Source of the DNA: an uncultured Clostridia bacterium
Lineage (GTDB): Bacteria; Bacillota; Clostridia; Oscillospirales; CAG-382
Direction: 5' to 3'
Assembly: GCA_947305675.1 (NCBI GenBank)
Contig: CAMZED010000057.1
Span: 1 to 8,993 of the forward strand
DNA length: 8,993 nt
Of the stretch, positions 1 to 5,452 are shown one piece after another. The number at the start of each line of letters is the position of its first letter. Position 1 is the stretch's first letter. Below the pieces are notes generated by a model that was not told the origin of the DNA, ran no database searches, and worked only from the letters and a program-made list of their open reading frames with translations. The position numbers and the translations under genes were made by a program.

Positions 1-35
1 ACCGTCGGACGGTCGCAGCCGTCCGACGGTTTTTT
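1..35 (+). terminator. Rho-independent terminator at the window edge
   Basis: A perfect 12-bp inverted repeat (1-12 with 19-30) encloses a 6-nt loop and is followed on the plus strand by six T (30-35). This is a textbook intrinsic terminator for a plus-strand gene lying left of the window. It also lies 25 bp beyond the stop of the minus-strand asd gene, so it could serve both converging transcripts. On the minus strand the T-tract would have to lie left of base 1, where it cannot be seen. Confidence 0.85.
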
Positions 36-55
36 CGGTTTTACCCTCAGCCGGG

Positions 56-1141
56 TCATTTGGCCGGGGTAAGGAAGCCCTGTTTGAACAGAAGCTCGGC
101 GCAAAGTACCGCTCCTCCGGCGGCGCCGCGCAGAGTATTGTGCGAGAGGCAGACGAATTTATAATCGAAAATGCTGTCCTCGCGCAGCCTGCCTACCGAT
201 ATCCCCATCCCGCCGTAAAGTTCGCGGTCGAGGTTAGTCTGAGGCCGGTCGGGCTCGTCGAAATAAGTGATGAATTTTTCGGGCGCGTGGGGGAGCATAA
301 GCCTTTGCGCTTCGCCGACGTAATTCTCCCACGCTTTTTTTATTTCTTCCAACGAAGGTTTGTTCTCGAACTTTACCGATACCGCCGCAAGATGCCCGTC
401 CGAAACGGGTACTCTTATACACTGCGCCGAGATCACGGGCGATTCGGCGTTCTTAATAACTCCGTTTTCGATCCTGCCCCAGATCTTCAAAGGCTCTTTT
501 TCGCTCTTTTCCTCCTCGCCGCCGATGTAGGGGATAACGTTGTCGACGATCTGCGGGAAGGTGTCGAAAGTCTTTCCGGCGCCGGATATCGCCTGGAACG
601 TAACGACGTTCACTTCTTTTATCCCGTATTTACGCAAAGGTTCCAGCGCGGGGACGTAACTTTGGATAGAACAGTTGGGTTTCACCGCGATAAAACCCCT
701 TTCGGTGCCCAGGCGCTTCTTCTGTGCTTCGATCACCGCGGTGTGCATATAGTTTATCTCGGGGATAAGCATCGGAACGTCGGGTTCGCCGCGGTTGGCG
801 GAGTTGTTGGATACGACGGGGATCCCGGCTTTGGCGTATGCTTCCTCGAGCGCTTTTGTTTCGGCTTTCGGCATATTCACCGCGCAGAAAACAAAATCGA
901 CGTGCTTTTTGATCTCCTCGATATCCTCGGCGTTATAAACCGTCATCTCCGCGGCGGCTTGCGGGATATCGGTCTTCATCTTCCACCTGCCCTCGACCGC
1001 TTCGCGGTAGGTTTTACCCGCCGAAGAAGGGCTTGCAGCGAGCAGGGCGAGCTCGAAATAAGGGTGATCCGCTATAAGAGTTATGAATCTTTGGCCTACC
1101 ATTCCGGTAGCGCCGACGATCCCGGCTTTTAATTTTTTCAT
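56..1141 (-). CDS. asd: Aspartate-semialdehyde dehydrogenase
   Basis: This enzyme reduces 4-phospho-L-aspartate to L-aspartate 4-semialdehyde with NADPH in the cytoplasm. It is the branch-point step toward lysine/diaminopimelate, threonine and methionine. The 361-residue protein has the N-terminal nucleotide-binding motif GATGMVG (residues 10-16), the catalytic cysteine in PNCS (Cys157), a SGAGK segment (186-190) and the likely catalytic histidine in SDGH (His250). Length and motif spacing fit the archaeal/fungal-like branch of the family, which also occurs in Clostridia, rather than the shorter Bacillus type. The start is an ATG preceded by GAGG about 9 nt upstream. It begins 18 bp after the stop of the GNAT gene, so the two are probably co-transcribed. 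No lysine riboswitch or leader precedes it. All expected catalytic residues are present and the gene looks intact. Confidence 0.95.
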   Translation of the reverse strand: MKKLKAGIVGATGMVGQRFITLIADHPYFELALLAASPSSAGKTYREAVEGRWKMKTDIPQAAAEMTVYNAEDIEEIKKHVDFVFCAVNMPKAETKALEEAYAKAGIPVVSNNSANRGEPDVPMLIPEINYMHTAVIEAQKKRLGTERGFIAVKPNCSIQSYVPALEPLRKYGIKEVNVVTFQAISGAGKTFDTFPQIVDNVIPYIGGEEEKSEKEPLKIWGRIENGVIKNAESPVISAQCIRVPVSDGHLAAVSVKFENKPSLEEIKKAWENYVGEAQRLMLPHAPEKFITYFDEPDRPQTNLDRELYGGMGISVGRLREDSIFDYKFVCLSHNTLRGAAGGAVLCAELLFKQGFLTPAK

Positions 1142-1159
1142 AGCTGTAAACCTCGCTTG

Positions 1160-1633
1160 TCAAATAAGATCTTTATAGATCCCGGGAACGCTTCCTTCGA
1201 TAACCTCGGCTCCGACGCATTTGTTATAGAATCCGGTCGGGCCGGCGCTTCCGATAACCGCGTAACCGTAACCTTCATCGCGCATGGCTTCCATACATCT
1301 TATAAGCAAAGCCTTGCCGATCCCCAGCCCGCGCTTGGTTTCGTCGACTCCGGTCGGACCGAAGAAATCTTTATAGGTGCAATCGTATCCCGCGAACCCG
1401 AGTATCTTCTTTTCGTTAACATCATATGCGATAAAACAGCTTACGGGATGCCTTGTGAACGCGGCGGAGATCTCGTCCGACCATCCGCTGCCGAAATGAT
1501 CGCGCACCCAATCGGTCACTTTTGTTTTGTTGGGAGTCATCGGGCGCATTATTCTTATTCCGGCTGACTCCAGCTTCGAATAAAGCTCGCGTCCGTCGGG
1601 CAGTTCATAAAGTTTGACCAACATATCCGGCAT
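1160..1633 (-). CDS. GNAT-family N-acetyltransferase
   Basis: This is a 157-residue GCN5-related acetyltransferase, predicted to move an acetyl group from acetyl-CoA to an amine; the substrate is unknown. The acetyl-CoA pyrophosphate-binding loop (motif A) is clear as RGLGIGK (residues 101-107), preceded by the usual strand TGVDET and followed by a helix. The C-terminal part, GFYNKCVGAEVI (134-145), matches the terminal GNAT strand-helix pattern. The first ~50 residues (RPMTPNKTKVTDWVRDHFG region) resemble the acceptor-side helices. The ATG has a strong GGAGG 9 nt upstream; an in-frame ATG at residue 4 is less well placed. There is no signal peptide, so the protein is cytoplasmic. It sits just upstream of asd, but I see no functional link beyond probable co-transcription. 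A terminator ends only 33 bp before its start codon, which is unusual. Confidence 0.88.
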   Translation of the reverse strand: MPDMLVKLYELPDGRELYSKLESAGIRIMRPMTPNKTKVTDWVRDHFGSGWSDEISAAFTRHPVSCFIAYDVNEKKILGFAGYDCTYKDFFGPTGVDETKRGLGIGKALLIRCMEAMRDEGYGYAVIGSAGPTGFYNKCVGAEVIEGSVPGIYKDLI

Positions 1634-1666
1634 GGTATTTATCCTCCGTAAAAAAATCTTTTCTGT

Positions 1667-1700
1667 AAAAAACCGGGCTGCCGCGGTTCGCTGCAGCCCG
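1667..1700 (-). terminator. Intrinsic terminator after the LRR gene
   Basis: Read on the minus strand, an 8-bp stem (CGGGCTGC with GCAGCCCG) continues through a single A·G mismatch into GCG/CGC closed by an AAC loop, and runs into six T (1672-1667). It lies 14 bp after the tandem TAA TAA stop codons of the LRR gene, so it should end that transcript. It also separates that gene from GNAT-asd. Confidence 0.88.
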
Positions 1701-1714
1701 TTGGTACTTCGTTA

Positions 1715-3664
1715 TTATTCTTCGGTTTCCTGAGAAGATTCCGCGGCGGGAGCATCTTCCGAAGGTTCAGCCGATTCGTCGGTGCCGTCAGCCGGAGCGG
1801 TCGAAGCATAGACCAGCGTTATATCGGTGTATTTTTCCTGGAAGGCTTTCATCGCGTCGGTGTCGCTCGTTACAAAGTTGCCGGTGAGTGTAATGGTGAG
1901 TTCGCTGTCCTCGTTGAATACTTCTTCGAAATACGCTATCGAAGAGATCGCGTTATTCGAGAGGTCGAGGCTCGAGAGGGCTTTGAGATCTTTCAGGCCG
2001 GAAAGCTCTTTTATGTGGTTGCCGGAAAGATTGACCGTCGCGAGTTTTTCAAGACCGTTGAGCGCCGACATATCGCTTATCGAGTTATCCGAGAAGTCGA
2101 CGGTGGTCAGCTCGGTAATCCCGGAAAGATCGGGTACCGCGGCAAGGTCCTGACCGTGCGCGTCGATCCTTGCAAGCACGGGCAGTTCGTCGAGAACAAG
2201 TTCTTTAAGAGTCTTGTATTCGCTGCCTTTGTCGTTATAAACGTTCACGGTTGCAAGTTTTGCAAGGCCTTTGAGTTCGACTTTCTCAAACTTGTTGTTG
2301 TAAGCTTCAAACGTGGTCAGCTCGTCGCAGGCCGAGAAATCGCCGACAACGCTTATCAGGTTATCATTCACGGTGAGCGTGGTGAGTTTGGAGCATTTGC
2401 CGAGCGAGCTGATATCGGTTATCGCGTTTTTGGCAGCGGAGAATACGGCAAGGTTTTCAAGTTTGGAAAGATCGCCGATATTGCCGACTTCGTTGCTGCC
2501 GACGTAGATATCGGTAAGCGCAACGCATTTGCCGAGCGCCGAGATATCTTTTATCTTATTATCGGCAGCCGAGAAAACTTCGAGTTTGGTGCAGTTCTTG
2601 AGCGCCGAGATATCTGTCAGCTTGTTGTCGGCGGCGTAAAGGTTCTTGAGCTCCGTCGCTTTCGCGATCGCGTCGATACTTTCGACGCCGTTGCTGTTCA
2701 TCACAAGATCTTCGAGCGCCGAAAGATCCTTGAGCGCGGAGATGTCGGTCACGGCGTTATCCGAGAAGTTGAGGTATTTAAGCTTTGTAAGACCGGCGAG
2801 CGCGCTTATGTCTTTAAGACCGTAAAGCTCTTTTTCGGCATCTTCGGACTTTTCGTCTTCGGAAGTCTCGTCTTCGTCTTCGGCAACGTTCGACCTGTCG
2901 CCCATAGAGGCAAGCACAAGCGATTCAAGCGCGGGGAATTCGGCGACTTTGCTTATATCTTCGATATTGGTGTTGCCGATGTCGATCTTTGTCAGTTTGG
3001 GAAAGTTGTTTATACCGTCAAGGGTGGTGATCCCGGTGTATTCAAGCGAGATATGTTCGAGCGCGTCGAGTCCTTTAAACTGCTCGAGCGATTTGATCTT
3101 GTCAAGGTTGCAGGAGTTGATTATCGATCCGAAGCTGACCGGGGTTACTCCGGAAACCATCTGGCTGTACAACTGGGTGTACTGGCAGCTTTGCTGCATG
3201 CTCGAAACCTCGGAAATGTCGAACATACGCAGTACGCGAAGGTTTTTGAAACGGGTGATATCCGAAAAATCGGAGGGAAGGTAAGGAGCCGCCACCGCGG
3301 TATCGTCGTTGATCTCTTCGCCGTTGATTATCTGGTCGGCAAGAGTTTTGTAACCGAGCGTTATTGTCGGATAGTAATAAGAGGCGTATCCGTTGTTCGA
3401 ATCGTTTCCGACCGCCCAGGAATATACAAGCACTTCGACTTTGTCGAGGTCCTCCTGTTTGAGTTCGCGCGGGCTGTCGTAACCGAGCGCGGCGGATATG
3501 GTCTTTGCAAATGATTCGTCGGAAAACTGCTTGTAAAGGTCGTTAGCGTGTACCGCGTGGTCGATCACGACGTAAAGCGTGCCGGCGAGCAGCAGAACGC
3601 TGAGGACCAGACAGATTATTACCGTCGTCTTTTGTTTTCTCTGTTTCGTCTTTAAGGTGCTCAT
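1715..3664 (-). CDS. Membrane-anchored leucine-rich-repeat surface protein
   Basis: This 649-residue protein has a basic N-terminus (TKQRKQK) followed by one hydrophobic segment (about residues 13-35), which acts as a signal anchor; the rest should lie outside the cell. Residues about 50-80 (SFAKTISAALGY through EDLDKVEVL) resemble the N-terminal cap of internalin-like LRR proteins. From about residue 136 to 595 there are about 15 repeats, mostly 22 residues, with the SDS22/internalin pattern LxxLxxLxxxxNxIxDISAL. Good examples start near residues 294, 338, 360, 404, 518, 540 and 562. A very acidic insert (262-279) interrupts the array, and the last 30 residues are a low-complexity acidic Ser/Glu/Ala/Pro tail. 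There is no LPxTG sorting motif, lipobox or dockerin. Such proteins usually bind other proteins or glycans; the ligand is unknown. The ATG has GGAGGA about 10 nt upstream. The gene has its own promoter and a terminator behind it. Confidence 0.88.
   Translation of the reverse strand: MSTLKTKQRKQKTTVIICLVLSVLLLAGTLYVVIDHAVHANDLYKQFSDESFAKTISAALGYDSPRELKQEDLDKVEVLVYSWAVGNDSNNGYASYYYPTITLGYKTLADQIINGEEINDDTAVAAPYLPSDFSDITRFKNLRVLRMFDISEVSSMQQSCQYTQLYSQMVSGVTPVSFGSIINSCNLDKIKSLEQFKGLDALEHISLEYTGITTLDGINNFPKLTKIDIGNTNIEDISKVAEFPALESLVLASMGDRSNVAEDEDETSEDEKSEDAEKELYGLKDISALAGLTKLKYLNFSDNAVTDISALKDLSALEDLVMNSNGVESIDAIAKATELKNLYAADNKLTDISALKNCTKLEVFSAADNKIKDISALGKCVALTDIYVGSNEVGNIGDLSKLENLAVFSAAKNAITDISSLGKCSKLTTLTVNDNLISVVGDFSACDELTTFEAYNNKFEKVELKGLAKLATVNVYNDKGSEYKTLKELVLDELPVLARIDAHGQDLAAVPDLSGITELTTVDFSDNSISDMSALNGLEKLATVNLSGNHIKELSGLKDLKALSSLDLSNNAISSIAYFEEVFNEDSELTITLTGNFVTSDTDAMKAFQEKYTDITLVYASTAPADGTDESAEPSEDAPAAESSQETEE
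2828..2881 (-). other. Acidic low-complexity insert within the LRR array
   Basis: Codons for residues 262-279 encode almost only Glu, Asp, Ser, Lys, Thr and Ala (for example EDEDETSEDEK). The insert breaks the regular 22-residue period between the repeat at 244-255 and the one starting near 283. It probably forms a surface loop or a hinge between two LRR blocks. The DNA is correspondingly repetitive (TTCGTCTTCGG-like units on the plus strand), so slippage-driven length variation is possible. Confidence 0.7.
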
Positions 3665-3706
3665 TTTTTGTTTATCCTCCGGGAGTTGTTGGATTCATTT
3701 TGACAT

Positions 3707-3727
3707 CCGCAGGTGCGATCCGTGCGG
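3707..3727 (-). other. Short hairpin in the 5' leader of the LRR gene
   Basis: A 7-bp stem with one bulged base (3707-3713 with 3720-3727, bulge at 3722) and a 6-nt loop lies between the predicted transcription start (~3731) and the ribosome binding site (3677-3681). It would sit at the extreme 5' end of the mRNA, where such stems often stabilise transcripts. No T-tract follows, so it is not a terminator. Confidence 0.45.
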
Positions 3728-3737
3728 GCTAAAGTCA

Positions 3738-3766
3738 ATTCTATCACATTTTTGTCTGATTTGCAA
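3738..3766 (-). promoter_or_regulatory. Sigma-A promoter for the LRR gene
   Basis: On the minus strand, -35 TTGCAA (3766-3761) and -10 TAGAAT (3743-3738) are separated by exactly 17 bp. The three bases before the -10 are TGA, giving an extended -10. The transcription start is expected near 3731, giving a leader of about 67 nt. This makes the LRR gene an independent transcription unit even though the preceding operon ends only 138 bp upstream. Confidence 0.75.
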
Positions 3767-3801
3767 TAGTTATTTTACACTCGGAACTTCTAATATCGTA
3801 A

Positions 3802-4479
3802 TCATCGGCGATATTCCGCAAGGTTCACAAACGCTTTGCGGTTGTTTTCCCAAAACGCACCGTCCCTGCCGTAACTTATCGCGTCATCCGACGGCGCCCT
3901 CCTTAAACAAAGCACCATATCGCGCGGAAGCGCGTCGAACCCCGGCAGGGTGCCGGCGTCGATATCTCCCAGCCTGATCCCGAAACCGCCTAAGCTGCCT
4001 TTCGGGGCGTTTCCTTCGCCGAAAATCGAATCGAACGAAGCGAGGATCCCCAGCTCGAGGCAATCTTCAAAAAACGTTTCGTCGAGCAGATAAATCACCG
4101 CGTCGCCGCTGCGGATCTCGATCTGGAACCTTTTTAAAGCTTCGTTGTTCTGGTCGTAAACACCGTATTCAGCCGCGTCGGAAACGTCGTAATAGCGTTT
4201 GAGCGTAATATCGAGTATATCGGCGGTGATCTTTCCGTCGCCGTCGAAATCATCGGCGAGTGCGGCAAAACTGTCTTTCACGCGTTCACGGTTGGCTTGG
4301 GTGAGGTATTCCGGACCGACGTAGAGCAAGGAGACGTCGGGATCGTCGATGCTTAACATCTGAACCAACGCAATCACGGCGAACACCGCGATAAGACCGA
4401 GTATTATTATCATCCATTTATAACGGTACCAAAGGTTTTCGATCCATTCCGAAAAAGTGAGTTTTTCGGTCTTTTCCAT
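3802..4479 (-). CDS. Small membrane-anchored protein of unknown function
   Basis: I do not recognise this 225-residue protein. A short cytoplasmic N-terminus with aromatic and basic residues (SEWIENLWYRYKW, 10-22) leads into one transmembrane helix (about 23-41). The remaining ~180 residues should lie outside the cell. The outer part starts DVSLLYVGPEYLT (48-60) and contains DFDGDGKI (77-84), which matches the first half of a calcium-binding EF-hand/dockerin loop (Asp77, Asp79, Asp81, Gly82, Ile84). Position 12 of that loop is Ile88, not Asp or Glu. Similar anchored proteins are common as uncharacterised Clostridia proteins. It is the last gene of a three-gene operon: its AAGGAG ribosome binding site overlaps the stop codon of the upstream hydrolase, with a 14-bp gap between genes, so translation is probably coupled. 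No terminator hairpin is visible after its stop. Confidence 0.75.
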   Translation of the reverse strand: MEKTEKLTFSEWIENLWYRYKWMIIILGLIAVFAVIALVQMLSIDDPDVSLLYVGPEYLTQANRERVKDSFAALADDFDGDGKITADILDITLKRYYDVSDAAEYGVYDQNNEALKRFQIEIRSGDAVIYLLDETFFEDCLELGILASFDSIFGEGNAPKGSLGGFGIRLGDIDAGTLPGFDALPRDMVLCLRRAPSDDAISYGRDGAFWENNRKAFVNLAEYRR

Positions 4480-4493
4480 TTCAGCCTCGCTCC

Positions 4494-5447
4494 TTAAATA
4501 TATTTTTCGAAAAAGTCCGATACGATTTTTTCATAACGTTCGGTGTCGGTTATATAGCTCAGGCAGTGCTTCGCGCCGGGGAAGGTGTGAAGCTCGTGCG
4601 GGGAAACGCAGACGCGGTCGAGTTCGCGGCTCATTTCGCACGGGACAAAACCGTCCGCTTCGCCGTGGATGAAAAGTATCGGTTTTTTCGCGTTTGCGGC
4701 GGCTTCAAGCGGAGTGCGGCAGTTCAGCGCGAATTTACCGAACACCTTCGCGCCGAGCGTAACGAACGGATAAGCCGCTTTTGCGGGAAGGTGCATCTCC
4801 CGCGTGGTCTTTTCGATCATTTTCCGCTGGGAAGAATAAGGCGCGTCCGCGATAACGCAGCTGACGTTTTCCGGAAGTTCAAGCTCCGATGCCATTACCA
4901 CCGCCGCGGCTCCCATCGAGACCCCCGCCAGCACTATCTTCGATTCCGGGAAGCGACCGCTTATATAAAACGCCCAGTCGCGTATGTCAAAACGTTCTTT
5001 TACGCCGAAGGTTATCGCCGTGCCGCCGCTTTTGCCGTGGGCGCGTTCGTCGATCACCAGAGTATTCCAGCCCTTTTCGCGCGCAATCTTGTCGCCGCCG
5101 GACATATCCGCCATGGGATGCCCGCGCCAGCCGTGGCATTCGATCTGTATCGGCGCTCCGTCGGCAACGCGGTAATATCTTCCGAAAAGTTTCGTCCCGT
5201 CGACGCTCGATTCTATTGTGATCGGCTCAAAAACGCGCTCGGACATAGAGGTTATCAGTCCGCGTATCTTTTCGGCGGGGGCGCGCCGCGGATCGCCTTC
5301 CGGGGGAAGGACGTAATTGTCGAGAGGGTCGCGCTCCTTGCGCGGCAGCGGGGAATAGAACCCGATGCGGAAGGTGGCGTAAGCAGCCGCGAACGTAAGC
5401 GCCGCCGCCGACGCGATCACCGCGGCGGCAATTGCGATTATCTCCAT
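4494..5447 (-). CDS. Alpha/beta hydrolase with N-terminal membrane helix
   Basis: This 317-residue serine hydrolase has a hydrophobic Ala-rich N-terminal helix (about 1-25) and an alpha/beta-hydrolase core from about residue 72. The catalytic triad is visible: nucleophile Ser177 in GVSMG (175-179), acid Asp265 in HGEADGFVP, and His294 in GAKHCL. The oxyanion-hole region is HGWRGH (105-110). The general plan recalls the Bacillus YqkD type of anchored hydrolase. The substrate is unknown; an ester or peptide is likely, and deacetylation of a glycan is possible from context. Basic residues lie after the membrane helix (Arg27, Arg36, Lys37, Arg39), so by the positive-inside rule the catalytic domain could face the cytoplasm; the topology is uncertain. 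The ATG is only 5 bp past the stop of the upstream dockerin protein, and its weak AAGG site lies within that gene's last codons, which points to translational coupling. Confidence 0.88.
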   Translation of the reverse strand: MEIIAIAAAVIASAAALTFAAAYATFRIGFYSPLPRKERDPLDNYVLPPEGDPRRAPAEKIRGLITSMSERVFEPITIESSVDGTKLFGRYYRVADGAPIQIECHGWRGHPMADMSGGDKIAREKGWNTLVIDERAHGKSGGTAITFGVKERFDIRDWAFYISGRFPESKIVLAGVSMGAAAVVMASELELPENVSCVIADAPYSSQRKMIEKTTREMHLPAKAAYPFVTLGAKVFGKFALNCRTPLEAAANAKKPILFIHGEADGFVPCEMSRELDRVCVSPHELHTFPGAKHCLSYITDTERYEKIVSDFFEKYI

Positions 5448-5452
5448 CCCGG

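Noticed and set aside
140..1132. Long open frame on the plus strand opposite asd (330 codons)
   Set aside because: It lies wholly antisense to a certain gene, has a low-complexity Arg/Phe/Val-rich product with no recognisable domain, and no ribosome binding site; it arises from codon bias of the real gene.
2380..2640. Similar direct repeats that could suggest a CRISPR or tandem-repeat array
   Set aside because: They fall in frame at the 66-bp (22-codon) period of the leucine-rich repeats and are explained by the protein.
2015..3514. 499-codon open frame on the plus strand opposite the LRR gene
   Set aside because: Its apparent repeats mirror the repeated codons of the LRR gene. There is no ribosome binding site or promoter, and the product resembles no protein.
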